DNA of 64,000 bases, from positions 248,001-312,000 of the forward strand of contig NZ_DASZBU010000012.1 in the NCBI RefSeq assembly GCF_035943815.1. The letters run 5' to 3'. The translations under genes were made by a program, and so were the position numbers. Positions 26,423-34,834 of this stretch are shown in pieces. Positions within the stretch are counted from its first letter, which is position 1. Each line of letters starts with the position of its first letter. The stretch is from Frateuria_A sp035943815 (GTDB lineage: Bacteria; Pseudomonadota; Gammaproteobacteria; Xanthomonadales; Rhodanobacteraceae). Below the pieces are notes generated by a model, which worked only from the letters and a program-made list of their open reading frames with translations, was not told where the DNA came from and did no database searches.

Positions 26423-26499
26423 GGGGCTGAACGGCTAGCCCTCGGGCGGGTCGTCTGTTCCCCCACCCGGCCGTCCGATCTGCCCTGGAGAGCGGACAT

Positions 26500-26537
26500 A
26501 AAAAAAGCCGCGGGAGGACTCCTGTCCACCCACGGCT
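26500..26537 (-). terminator. Rho-independent terminator (minus strand)
   Basis: 9-bp stem AGCCGTGGG/CCCGCGGCT, all paired only when read as minus-strand RNA, followed by TTTTTTT. It is 200 nt beyond the histidine kinase stop. Confidence 0.75.
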
Positions 26538-26700
26538 GATCCGGTACCTGACGCCCGGCCTGTGCGAATTGCTCGCTTGCCCGGCGGCGCCGCTGGTATC
26601 GGCGGAACGGCATCCTGCCGTTCTTCGTGGCCACCGTCCCCACGGTGCCCACGGCACGCCATCTTGCGATGGCGGCTCCCCCACATCGATGGAACGATGC
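26500..26700 (-). ncRNA. Candidate structured RNA ending in an intrinsic terminator
   Basis: Read on the minus strand it has, in order, a 7-bp stem capped by a GCAA (GNRA) tetraloop (26674-26657), a GTGG-CACCGT/ACGGTG-CCAC stem with a GGGG loop (26652-26627), AACGGCA/TGCCGTT with a 3-nt loop (26622-26606), CGCCG/CGGCG (26604-26588), and finally AGCCGTGGG/CCCGCGGCT (one G-U) followed by seven T (26537-26500). No clear promoter is visible (TAGCAT near 26700 lacks a -35), so it may be an independent small RNA or the structured 3' UTR of the kinase mRNA. No Rfam family recognised. Confidence 0.35.
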
Positions 26701-26737
26701 TAACGATGTGTTCACGACCGCGGTATTGGAAAAATTC

Positions 26738-28348
26738 CTAGGCCAGACGCCCCGGATCGCGGCCGGGCGTGCTGCTCCGCAACAAAACCCGCAGGTGCAC
26801 GCCCTGATGGTTGGGTCGCAGCCGGAACAGGCCGCCGAGTGAGGTGACACGGTCGCGCATGCCTTGCAGGCCGCGGCCACCGCGGGGCAGGCGGCTGGGC
26901 AGGCCGACGCCGTCATCGCGGATATCGAGCAGGGCCAGCACGCCACCGTGGCGTTCGCCGATGCGCAGCCGCAACCGGAATTCGCTGGCCTGGGCGTGTT
27001 TGACGGCGTTGGTGGCGCTTTCCTGTACCAGTCGGTACACCGCCGTGCGGGTGTCTTCGTCGAGCAGCCGCGGATCGCCGCGCATGTCGGTGTGGAAGGC
27101 GATGCCTGCCGTGGTCAGCAGGTCGCGGATCGGGCCTTCGTCCAATGCGCGCAGCAGGCCGAATTCGTCCAGTACGGCCGGGCGCAGGTCGTCCAGCAGC
27201 CGGTGCAGCGCCCGGCGCATGTAGCCCAGGATCGTGTTGACCGAAACACTGATGTCTTCCAGCCCGGCCAGGCGCAGGCGCGCCTGGGCGAGCTTCATGT
27301 GGGTCTGGATGGCGGTGATGTTCTGGCCCAGTTCGTCGTGCAATTCGGCCGCCATGTGCCGGCGCTGGCTCTCTTCCGCCTGCAGGTTGCCGCGGGCGGC
27401 ATCGCGTAGTTGGCGTGCGAGTTGGTCGAGGCGGCGGTTGACGGCGCCGAGGTATACGTTCTGCTCGGCGACTCGCTCGCTGCTTCGGCGCAGGGCATCG
27501 GTTGCGGCGCCGAGCATCAGCGCCCCTGTGCCTGCCACGGCCAGGAAAAGGTAGCCTGCCGCGTTCTGAGGATGGCCGGGCTGGTGGTCCACCGCGGTCA
27601 TTCCCAGGCAGGAGATCAGCATGGCCAGCGTGGCGCCACGCCAACCGTGCCGGAACGCGAAGAACAGCACGGGCGCCAGCGACAGCACGCGGGCGAACTC
27701 CGGCTGCGGTGCGGCGTGCTCGGAGAGCATCAACAGTAAAGCCATGGCCGGCAGCATCACCAGCAGGCCGTCCATCACCAGGCTGGCCACCATCTTCCGG
27801 CTGGGGCGAGCACGCAGCAACATGATCGCCAGCGGCGTGATGAGCAGGACACCCAGATAGTTGCCCAGCAGTTCGCGCCCGAGCGCTCGCGCCATCGCGG
27901 CCGGATCGGTGTTCTCGTGCAGCAGCGCCAGGATCACCGCGTCGGCGGCCGCGACCGCGCCCACTACCAGCACGGCCGAGAGCAACAGGCGCGTGGCTTC
28001 CTCCGGGTCGCGCAGGTTCGCATGCAGGTTGACTCGCCGCAGCAGCCACAAGCTCACCAGCATCACCAGCGGCTCGGGCAGGTCGCCCACCACGAAGGTT
28101 TCCCACACCGCCGGCAGCCCGGAGCGCAGGTCGAGGATGATCGTTGCGGCCAGTTCCAGCCCCAGCAGCCAAAGCCATTGGCGTATCGGCACTATCAGCA
28201 GGGCAGCGAAACGCAGGCCGAACGGCAGCATCCAGTAGGGCTGCTGGGTAGGCAGCAGCACCAGCCACAGCGACACGTAGATCACGCCCAGCAGTGGACC
28301 GGAGTCGGGCAAGGAAAATGGCTTCGATCGCATGCGCGGATGGTACAT
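26738..28348 (-). CDS. MASE1-type membrane sensor histidine kinase (NarL/DesK class)
   Basis: 536 residues. The first ~285 form about eight membrane helices resembling the MASE1 sensor domain, then a short coiled coil and a HisKA_3/HATPase_c kinase: phosphoacceptor His337 in AAELHDELGQN, N-box ESATNAVKHA, G-boxes DDGVGLP and GRGLQGMRDR. The input signal is unknown. It is divergent from a NarL-type regulator 152 bp away, surely its partner. A second in-frame ATG (28333) would remove five residues. Stop is TAG, followed by the structured region above. Confidence 0.88.
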   Translation of the reverse strand: MYHPRMRSKPFSLPDSGPLLGVIYVSLWLVLLPTQQPYWMLPFGLRFAALLIVPIRQWLWLLGLELAATIILDLRSGLPAVWETFVVGDLPEPLVMLVSLWLLRRVNLHANLRDPEEATRLLLSAVLVVGAVAAADAVILALLHENTDPAAMARALGRELLGNYLGVLLITPLAIMLLRARPSRKMVASLVMDGLLVMLPAMALLLMLSEHAAPQPEFARVLSLAPVLFFAFRHGWRGATLAMLISCLGMTAVDHQPGHPQNAAGYLFLAVAGTGALMLGAATDALRRSSERVAEQNVYLGAVNRRLDQLARQLRDAARGNLQAEESQRRHMAAELHDELGQNITAIQTHMKLAQARLRLAGLEDISVSVNTILGYMRRALHRLLDDLRPAVLDEFGLLRALDEGPIRDLLTTAGIAFHTDMRGDPRLLDEDTRTAVYRLVQESATNAVKHAQASEFRLRLRIGERHGGVLALLDIRDDGVGLPSRLPRGGRGLQGMRDRVTSLGGLFRLRPNHQGVHLRVLLRSSTPGRDPGRLA

Positions 28349-28500
28349 GCCCGTGGCGCCTGCCCAGAGCGCGGGCGGCCTTGCGGGCGGTGGCCCTTCT
28401 TCTTATAGACTCCTCAGGGACAGGCGGTGACGCGGCGCGCCCGATGCGGGCGGCGGCCGGGCCGTGGGATCGCCCGAAACCTGGAAGCCAGCGGGGCACC

Positions 28501-29139
28501 ATGTACAGCATCGTTCTGGTCGACGACCACGCCATCGTCCGCGAGGGATTCAAGCGGCTGATCGAGATGGAGCCGGATCTGGAGGTCATCGCCGAGTGCC
28601 GCTGTGCGGACGACGCGGTCGAGGCGATCAACCATCGCCGGCCGCACCTGGTCGCGCTTGATCTTTCCCTGCCCGACGGCAGTGGCCTGCCTCTGATCGA
28701 GCACCTGCACAGCCTCGCCCCGGATACGCATATCGTCGTGCTCAGCATGCACGACGGCGAGCCCTACGTATCCGAAGCGCTGCGCCGCGGCGCCAGCGGC
28801 TACGTCACCAAGGGCGCCGCGCCGGAAGAACTGGTGGCCGGCCTGCGACAGGTGATGCAGGGCGACACCTTCCTCAGCTCCGACCTGCGCCAGCGTCGTG
28901 CCGAGCGGCCGAGCGAAGCGCTCGACCCGGTCAACCGGCTGACCGTGCGCGAGCGGGAGGTTTTCCTGCTGCTGGCCGCGGGCAAAGCCCCCAAGCAGGT
29001 GGCCGCGGCGCTCGGCGTGGGTCAGAAGACGATCTACATCCACCGCGCCAGCCTGATGGGCAAGCTCGGTGCCGGCTCGGAACTGGACCTGTACCGCATG
29101 GCGAGCGAGCGCGGTCTGCTGTCGGAGCGCAAGGGGTAG
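28501..29139 (+). CDS. NarL/FixJ-type response regulator
   Basis: 212 residues: receiver domain (Asp8/Asp9, phosphoacceptor Asp54 in ALDLSLPDG, Ser82, Lys104 in TKGAA) and a C-terminal LuxR-type helix-turn-helix (about 146-190, LTVREREVFLLLAAGKAPKQ with TIYIHRASLMGKLG). It is a DNA-binding transcription factor activated by the divergent MASE1 kinase. The pair sits between fur and recN, which are adjacent in Xanthomonas, so it looks like a lineage-specific insertion. Targets unknown. Confidence 0.9.
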   Translation: MYSIVLVDDHAIVREGFKRLIEMEPDLEVIAECRCADDAVEAINHRRPHLVALDLSLPDGSGLPLIEHLHSLAPDTHIVVLSMHDGEPYVSEALRRGASGYVTKGAAPEELVAGLRQVMQGDTFLSSDLRQRRAERPSEALDPVNRLTVREREVFLLLAAGKAPKQVAAALGVGQKTIYIHRASLMGKLGAGSELDLYRMASERGLLSERKG

Positions 29140-29197
29140 GCAACGGTCCTAATCGTCCCCGCGGCGATTCCGAGCCCCCGCTCCGTAGCCAGACCGT

Positions 29198-30871
29198 TCA
29201 AGCGCTCTGCGCGCGCTCCAGCATCTGCTTGGCGTGAGCTCGAGTTTCGCGGGAGATCTCCACCCCGCCCAGCATGCGCGCCAGTTCGTCGCGGCGGCCC
29301 GGATCATCGAGCTTGTCGATCTGCGTGCGGGTGGTGTCGCCCTCGCTGTGCTTGCTCACGCGCAGGTGGGCGTGGCCTTGCGCGGCGACCTGCGGCAGGT
29401 GGGTGACGCACAGCACCTGGCGCTCGGCACCCAGCGCCCGCAGTTTTTGCCCCACCACTTCGGCTACGGCGCCGCCGATGCCGGTGTCGACCTCGTCGAA
29501 CACCATCGTTCCGATGCTGTCCTTGCCCAGGGTCGCCACTTCGATGGCCAGGCTGATGCGCGCCAGTTCTCCGCCCGAGGCGACCTTGCGCAACGCCCGT
29601 GGCGGTTGGCCCGGGTTGGCGCTGACCAGCAGCTCACAGCGCTCGCGCCCCTGTGCGTCCGGCTCATCGCCCTCGGCAGGCTCGACTTCGACCACCAACC
29701 GGCCGCCCGCCATGCCCAGCTCGGCCATCAGCGCGCTGACTTCGCCGCTTAGCCGTCCGGCGGCGTCGCGGCGGGACTGCCCCAGTTCGCCGGCCGCCGC
29801 CGCGTAGTCGCGCTCCAGGCGGACGCGCTCGCTGGCCAGCTTTTCGAGTACGCCGCCTGCGCCTTCCAGTTCGGCCAGTTCCGCCTGCCGCGTTGCCCAC
29901 CGCTCGTGCAGCTCGGCGGCGGGCAGGCGGTGGCGCCGGGCCAGTTCGTGCAGCCGCGCGAGATGATTGTCGACTTCGGTATAGCGTTCGGGATCGAGGT
30001 CCACGTCCTGCGCGTAGCGGCCTAGCCCGTCCGCCGCTTCACCGAGCTGGATCGAGGCGTCGTCCAGGAGTTCCAGCATGGCGCGCAGGCGCGGATCGAT
30101 CGCGGCGAGCTTGCCCAGTTCGGCGTGTGCCCGGCCCAGCGCGCGGCGCAGCGCGAACTCGCTGTCGCCGTCGAGCAGCTCGACCACGCCGGCGGCACCC
30201 TCGGCCAGCCGGCCGGCATTGGACAGGCGCTTGTGGCTGGCTTCCAGTTCTGCCAGCTCGGCGGGTGGCAGCGCCCACTTTTCCAGTTCGGCCGTCTCGT
30301 GGCGCAGCAGTTCGAGCCGTTGTTCGCGATTCTCCCCGCCACTCAGCTTGCGGATGCGTGCGCCCAGTTCGCGCCATTGCGTCGCCAGCTCGCGCACCTG
30401 CGCGGCAAGCGCCTCGTGGCCGGCAAAGGCATCGAGCAGCGCGAGTTGGTGGTTGCGCGAGAGCAGCGCCTGGTGTTCGTGCTGGCCGTGGATCTCCACC
30501 AGCAAGGTGGCCAGCTCGCCGAGCTGGCTGGCGTTGGCGGGACGACCATTGATCCAGGCACGCGAGCTGCCTTCGGCGCGGATCACCCGGCGCAGCTGGC
30601 AGGCGCCCTCGTCGTCGAGCTCCTCGCGCTCGAGCCATGCGCGCGCATCGGGCAGGGCGGACAGGTCGAACTCCGCCGCCAGTTCGGCACGGTCGCAACC
30701 CTCGCGCACCATGCCGCTGTCCGCACGGGCGCCGGCCAACAGCATCAGCGCATCGACCAGAAGCGACTTGCCGGCGCCGGTCTCGCCACTGACCACGGTC
30801 AGGCCGGGCCCGAACGTGACCTCGGCTTCTTCGACAACGGCGAAATGGCGGACGTAGAGTGAGGTGAGCAT
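29198..30871 (-). CDS. recN: DNA repair protein RecN
   Basis: SMC-like ATPase for double-strand-break repair. 557 residues: N-terminal Walker A SGETGAGKS (28-36), long coiled-coil arms, and a C-terminal lobe with the ABC signature KVASGGELARISLA, Walker B TMVFDEVDTGIGG and VTHLPQVAAQ. Length and motif order are those of normal RecN. It is divergent from hrcA with 143 bp between. I see no clear LexA box in front of it. Confidence 0.96.
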   Translation of the reverse strand: MLTSLYVRHFAVVEEAEVTFGPGLTVVSGETGAGKSLLVDALMLLAGARADSGMVREGCDRAELAAEFDLSALPDARAWLEREELDDEGACQLRRVIRAEGSSRAWINGRPANASQLGELATLLVEIHGQHEHQALLSRNHQLALLDAFAGHEALAAQVRELATQWRELGARIRKLSGGENREQRLELLRHETAELEKWALPPAELAELEASHKRLSNAGRLAEGAAGVVELLDGDSEFALRRALGRAHAELGKLAAIDPRLRAMLELLDDASIQLGEAADGLGRYAQDVDLDPERYTEVDNHLARLHELARRHRLPAAELHERWATRQAELAELEGAGGVLEKLASERVRLERDYAAAAGELGQSRRDAAGRLSGEVSALMAELGMAGGRLVVEVEPAEGDEPDAQGRERCELLVSANPGQPPRALRKVASGGELARISLAIEVATLGKDSIGTMVFDEVDTGIGGAVAEVVGQKLRALGAERQVLCVTHLPQVAAQGHAHLRVSKHSEGDTTRTQIDKLDDPGRRDELARMLGGVEISRETRAHAKQMLERAQSA

Positions 30872-30953
30872 GGACTAGGGGCGGAATGAGGTCGCGCGAT
30901 TGTAAGGGCAGGGGCGAAGGGCGAGTAGCGGCGTACGCCGCGCGGCGGCACGG

Positions 30954-30987
30954 TTTTCTTGCATTCTTTGGCGGGGCACCTTATTTG
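30954..30987 (+). promoter_or_regulatory. Possible sigma32-like promoter of hrcA
   Basis: TTTTCTTGCA (30954-30963) and CACCTTATTTG (30977-30987), about 15 bp apart, loosely match the heat-shock consensus CTTGAA / CCCCATNT. The match is imperfect and the hrcA ATG is only 28 bp downstream. No CIRCE operator is visible in the recN-hrcA spacer. Confidence 0.3.
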
Positions 30988-31014
30988 TGTGCTGTCTCAC
31001 CACCTGCAACGCGC

Positions 31015-32073
31015 ATGCCTCTCTCCCATGGCCACGACCTCGATGCCCGTGCCCGGCGCCTGCTGCGCACGCTGATCGCGCAATACCTGGCCGACGGCGA
31101 GCCGGTCGGGTCGCGCACCTTGTCGCGCTCCTCCGGCTTGGACGTGAGTCCGGCGACCATCCGCAACATCATGGCCGACTTGGAGGAGGCAGGCCTGGTC
31201 GCCTCGCCGCACACCTCGGCCGGGCGCGTGCCGACGCCGCGTGGCCTGCGCCTTTTCGTCGACAGCCTGATCGAGCTGCAGCCGCTGCCGCGCGAGGAGA
31301 TGGCCCGCCTGAAGCGGGAACTTCCGCCCGGCCCGACCACCACCCGCGACCTGCTGGGGAACGTCTCGACCCTGCTCTCGGCGATGACCCATTTCGCCGG
31401 CGTGGTGACGGTGCCGCGCCAGGGCGACTTTCCGCTGCGCCACATCGACTTCGTGCCGCTGCCCGACGCGCGCGTGCTGGTGATCCTGGTGTTCTCCGAC
31501 AACCAGGTGCAGAACCGCATCGTGCAGCTGGCCAAGCCGCTGGACGGCCGCGAGCTGGAGCAGGCGGCCAACTACCTCAACACGCATTTCGCCGGGCTGC
31601 GGGTGGACGACATCCGCGCCCACCTGCTGCGCGAACTGCGCGAGGCCGGCAGCGAGCTGAACCGCCTGGTGGCCAGCGCAACCGAACTGGCGGCAGCTTC
31701 CTTCGCGCCGCAGGGGGGCGAAGACGTCCTGGTCAGCGGCCAGACCAACCTGATGGGCTATGCCGAACTGGCCGACCTGGACCGCCTGCGCGAGCTGTTC
31801 GAGGCGTTCCAGAAGAAGAACGAGCTGCTGCAGCTCATGGAAGTGTGCGCGCGGGCGCCAGGCGTGCGCCTGTTCATCGGCGAGGAATCGGGTTTCGCGG
31901 CGCTCGACGGTTGCAGCGTCGTGACCGCCAGCTACGGCGTGCAGGGACGGGTGCTGGGAGCGATCGGCGTGATCGGACCGACCCGAATGGCCTACGAGCG
32001 GGTGATCCCGGTGGTGCAGGCCACCGCCGGATTGCTCAGCGAGGCCTTGAATCGCGCCGCGACGTCCCTATAA
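31015..32073 (+). CDS. hrcA: Heat-inducible transcription repressor HrcA
   Basis: Represses class I heat-shock genes through the CIRCE operator, with GroEL as cofactor. 352 residues: N-terminal winged helix (LIAQYLADGEPVGSRTL, SPATIRNIMADLEEAGL, TSAGRVPT), a GAF-like middle with VVTVPRQGDFPLRHIDFVPL, the inserted dimerisation region, and SYGVQGRVLGAIGVIGPTRMAYERV at the end. The ATG before PLSHGHDLD is the family start. First gene of hrcA-grpE-dnaK-dnaJ. Confidence 0.95.
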   Translation: MPLSHGHDLDARARRLLRTLIAQYLADGEPVGSRTLSRSSGLDVSPATIRNIMADLEEAGLVASPHTSAGRVPTPRGLRLFVDSLIELQPLPREEMARLKRELPPGPTTTRDLLGNVSTLLSAMTHFAGVVTVPRQGDFPLRHIDFVPLPDARVLVILVFSDNQVQNRIVQLAKPLDGRELEQAANYLNTHFAGLRVDDIRAHLLRELREAGSELNRLVASATELAAASFAPQGGEDVLVSGQTNLMGYAELADLDRLRELFEAFQKKNELLQLMEVCARAPGVRLFIGEESGFAALDGCSVVTASYGVQGRVLGAIGVIGPTRMAYERVIPVVQATAGLLSEALNRAATSL

Positions 32074-32156
32074 CCGCCCCCGGAGGGCGGGTTTCCCGCA
32101 GGTTTCTTTCGGTCGGCACGGAGGTGCCGGCCCGGACTTTCGTTTGGGAGTAATGC

Positions 32157-32678
32157 ATGCAGAACAACGAGCAGACGCCGGGACAGGTGCACGAAGCAGG
32201 TTCATCCGACGCACCCGGGCTTGACGCCTTGCAGGCCCGCATCGCCGAGCTGGAGGCAAGCAATGCCGAGCTGCGCGAGAGCGTATTGCGCGAGCACGCC
32301 GAGCTGGAGAACCAGCGCCGTCGACTGCATCGCGACCTGGAGCAGGCCCGTCGCTTCGCCAACGAGAAGTTGCTCAACGAACTGCTGCCGGTCTACGACA
32401 GCCTGGAGCGCGGCCTGGCCATCGAGGGCGGCGACGTTGCCGCCGTGCGCGAAGGCCTGGCCCTCACGCTGAAGGCGCTGTTGAAGGTCGCCGAGTCCCA
32501 AGGCCTGGTGCAGGTCGATCCCGTGGGCCAGCCGCTGGATCCCGAGCGCCACCACGCCGTGAGCATGGTCGAGGCGCCGGGCAAGGCGGCCGGCACCGTG
32601 GTCAACGTGCTGCAGAAGGGCTACGTGCTGAACGACCGGCTGCTGCGGCCGGCGCTGGTCGCTGTCGCCAGGGATTGA
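32157..32678 (+). CDS. grpE: Nucleotide exchange factor GrpE
   Basis: ADP-release factor of DnaK. 173 residues: a long N-terminal coiled coil (about 25-85; ELENQRRRLHRDLEQARRFAN) and the C-terminal beta domain with DPERHHAVSMVEAPGKAAGTVVNVLQKGYVLNDRLLRPALV, interrupted only for quoting here by its standard loops: key residues are the HHAVS and GYVLNDR motifs. Preceded by GGGAG and an out-of-frame ATG four bases earlier. The hrcA-grpE gap (83 bp) holds a CCGCCC/GGGCGG hairpin. Confidence 0.95.
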   Translation: MQNNEQTPGQVHEAGSSDAPGLDALQARIAELEASNAELRESVLREHAELENQRRRLHRDLEQARRFANEKLLNELLPVYDSLERGLAIEGGDVAAVREGLALTLKALLKVAESQGLVQVDPVGQPLDPERHHAVSMVEAPGKAAGTVVNVLQKGYVLNDRLLRPALVAVARD

Positions 32679-32720
32679 CCGGGCACCGCACTGAACGCGA
32701 CATATCGGAAGCCCCGCCGG

Positions 32721-32750
32721 CATTGAATCGCCGTCTGCAGGCCTCCATCT
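32721..32750 (+). promoter_or_regulatory. Sigma32-like heat-shock promoter before dnaK
   Basis: CATTGAAT, then 13-14 bp, then CCTCCATCT: close to the sigma32 consensus CTTGAAA / CCCCATNT (seven of eight in the -10). It lies in the 126-bp grpE-dnaK spacer about 55 bp before the ATG, so dnaK could be induced apart from hrcA-grpE. Confidence 0.5.
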
Positions 32751-32804
32751 GGAAAACCATCGCGGCCGCGGGGGCCGCCTAGAAAACAATTGGAGTGGAA
32801 GAGT

Positions 32805-34727
32805 ATGGGCAAGATCATCGGCATCGACCTGGGCACGACCAATTCCTGCGTCGCCGTGATGGACGGCAGCAACGCCAAAGTGATCGAGAACGCCGAGGGC
32901 GACCGCACCACGCCGTCCATCGTCGCCTTCACCAAGGACAACGAAGTCCTGGTGGGCGCGCCGGCCAAGCGCCAGAGCGTGACCAACCCGAAGAACACCT
33001 TCTACGCGGTCAAGCGCCTGATCGGCCGCAAGTTCACCGATGCCGAGGTCCAGAAGGACCTGCACATCGTGCCCTACGGCATCGTGGCGCACGACAACGG
33101 CGACGCCTGGGTGCAGACCTCCGACGGCAAGAAGATGGCGCCGCAAGAGATCTCGGCCAAGGTGCTGATGAAGATGAAGAAGACCGCCGAGGACTACCTC
33201 GGCGAGCCGGTCACCGAGGCGGTGATCACGGTGCCTGCCTACTTCAACGACAGCCAGCGCCAGGCGACCAAGGACGCCGGGCGCATCGCGGGCCTGGAGG
33301 TCAAGCGCATCATCAACGAGCCCACCGCGGCCGCGCTGGCCTATGGCCTGGACAAGAAGGGCGGCGACCGCAAGATCGCGGTGTATGACCTGGGCGGCGG
33401 CACCTTCGACGTATCGATCATCGAGATCGCCGAAGTCGACGGCGAGAAGCAGTTCGAGGTGCTGGCCACCAACGGCGATACGTTCCTCGGCGGCGAGGAC
33501 TTCGACAAGCGCGTCATCGACTACCTGGTCGACGAGTTCCAGAAGGACCAGGGCATCGACCTGCGCAAGGACCCGCTGGCCCTGCAGCGCCTGAAGGACG
33601 CGGCGGAGCGCGCCAAGATCGAGCTGTCCTCCGCGCACCAGACCGAGGTGAACCTGCCGTACGTGACGGCCGATGCCTCCGGTCCGAAGCACCTCAACAT
33701 CAAGCTCACCCGCGCCAAGCTCGAAGCGCTGGTCGAGGACCTGGTCAAGCGCACCATCGAGCCGTGCCGCATCGCGCTCAACGACGCCGGTCTGCGCGTG
33801 TCCGACATCAACGAGGTGATCCTCGTCGGCGGCCAGACCCGCATGCCCAAGGTGCAGGAGTCGGTCAAGGACTTCTTCGGCAAGGAGCCGCGCAAGGACG
33901 TCAACCCGGACGAGGCCGTGGCCGTGGGCGCGGCGATCCAGGGCGGCGTGCTGGGCGGCTCGGTGAAGGACGTGCTGCTGCTGGACGTCACCCCGCTGTC
34001 GCTCGGCATCGAGACGATGGGCGGCGTGATGACCAAGCTGATCGAGAAGAACACCACCGTGCCGACCAAGGCCGCGCAGACCTTCTCCACCGCCGACGAC
34101 AATCAGACCGCGGTGACCGTGCACGTGCTGCAGGGCGAGCGCGAGCGCGCCAGCGCGAACAAATCCCTTGGCCGCTTCGATCTGTCGGGCATCGACCCGG
34201 CGCCGCGCGGCATGCCGCAGATCGAGGTCACCTTCGACATCGACGCCAACGGCATCCTGCACGTGTCGGCCAAGGACAAGAAGACCGGCAAGGAACAGAA
34301 GATCGAGATCAAGGCCGGCTCGGGCCTGTCCGAGGACGAGATCCAGCGCATGGTTGCGGACGCCGAGGCAAACAAGGAAGAAGACCGCAAGTTCCACGAA
34401 CTGGTCGCCACCCGCAACAAGGCCGACCAGCTGGTGCACGCCACCCGCAGCGCATTGAAGGAGCACGGCGGCAAGGTCGCTGCGCAGATCGGCGGGATCG
34501 AGGAGGCGCTGTCGGACCTGGAGAAGGTCAAGGACAGCGACGACAAGGCCCAGATCGAGGCCAAGATGCAGAAGCTCGAGCAGGTCGCGCAGGCGCTCTA
34601 CGCCGCGGCGCAGGGTGGCGGCGCCGGCCCCGAGGGTGGTCCGCAGGCAGCCCCGGGCGGTGGATCGGCGCAGCCCGACGACGTGGTCGATGCCGAGTTC
34701 ACCGAAGTCAAGGACGAGAAGAAGTAA
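32805..34727 (+). CDS. dnaK: Chaperone DnaK (Hsp70)
   Basis: ATP-driven cytosolic Hsp70 chaperone. 640 residues: nucleotide-binding domain from GKIIGIDLGTTNSC, with VPAYFNDSQRQATKDAG, NEPTAAALAYG, DLGGGTFDVS and VGGQTRMPKVQ; the linker VLLLDVTPLSLGIET; substrate-binding beta domain; helical lid; and a Gly/Pro-rich tail ending in the EFTEVKDE-type charged motif. GGAGTGGAAG directly precedes the ATG. It works with GrpE and DnaJ on either side. Confidence 0.98.
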   Translation: MGKIIGIDLGTTNSCVAVMDGSNAKVIENAEGDRTTPSIVAFTKDNEVLVGAPAKRQSVTNPKNTFYAVKRLIGRKFTDAEVQKDLHIVPYGIVAHDNGDAWVQTSDGKKMAPQEISAKVLMKMKKTAEDYLGEPVTEAVITVPAYFNDSQRQATKDAGRIAGLEVKRIINEPTAAALAYGLDKKGGDRKIAVYDLGGGTFDVSIIEIAEVDGEKQFEVLATNGDTFLGGEDFDKRVIDYLVDEFQKDQGIDLRKDPLALQRLKDAAERAKIELSSAHQTEVNLPYVTADASGPKHLNIKLTRAKLEALVEDLVKRTIEPCRIALNDAGLRVSDINEVILVGGQTRMPKVQESVKDFFGKEPRKDVNPDEAVAVGAAIQGGVLGGSVKDVLLLDVTPLSLGIETMGGVMTKLIEKNTTVPTKAAQTFSTADDNQTAVTVHVLQGERERASANKSLGRFDLSGIDPAPRGMPQIEVTFDIDANGILHVSAKDKKTGKEQKIEIKAGSGLSEDEIQRMVADAEANKEEDRKFHELVATRNKADQLVHATRSALKEHGGKVAAQIGGIEEALSDLEKVKDSDDKAQIEAKMQKLEQVAQALYAAAQGGGAGPEGGPQAAPGGGSAQPDDVVDAEFTEVKDEKK

Positions 34728-34751
34728 TCGTCGGCAGCCGGTGCCGCAATG

Positions 34752-34792
34752 AAACAGCCCGCGCCGGCTATCATGCCGCGCGGGCTGTTTCT
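34752..34792 (+). terminator. Strong hairpin after dnaK
   Basis: AAACAGCCCGCG and its exact complement CGCGGGCTGTTT form a 12-bp stem around a 15-nt loop, then CTTG. The arm itself ends in TTT; it likely ends or attenuates transcription between dnaK and dnaJ, lowering DnaJ relative to DnaK. Confidence 0.65.
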
Positions 34793-34834
34793 TGAGGGGC
34801 CGGCACAGGATTGGAGCAGGGGCAGTCGAAAGTC

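Larger units (their letters stand above)
26423..26737. other. Noncoding spacer between fur and the histidine kinase
   Basis: 315 bp with no credible gene. A 69- to 120-codon open frame spans part of it on the minus strand but has no family features and follows the stem-loops. Its main content is a run of hairpins ending in an intrinsic terminator on the minus strand, described separately. Confidence 0.6.

Noticed and set aside
26435..26686. 83-codon minus-strand frame between fur and the kinase
   Set aside because: It runs through the hairpins and terminator and reads as low-complexity Arg/Gly; an RNA is the better reading.
30872..31014. CIRCE operator for hrcA
   Set aside because: No TTAGCACTC-N9-GAGTGCTAA-like pair found.
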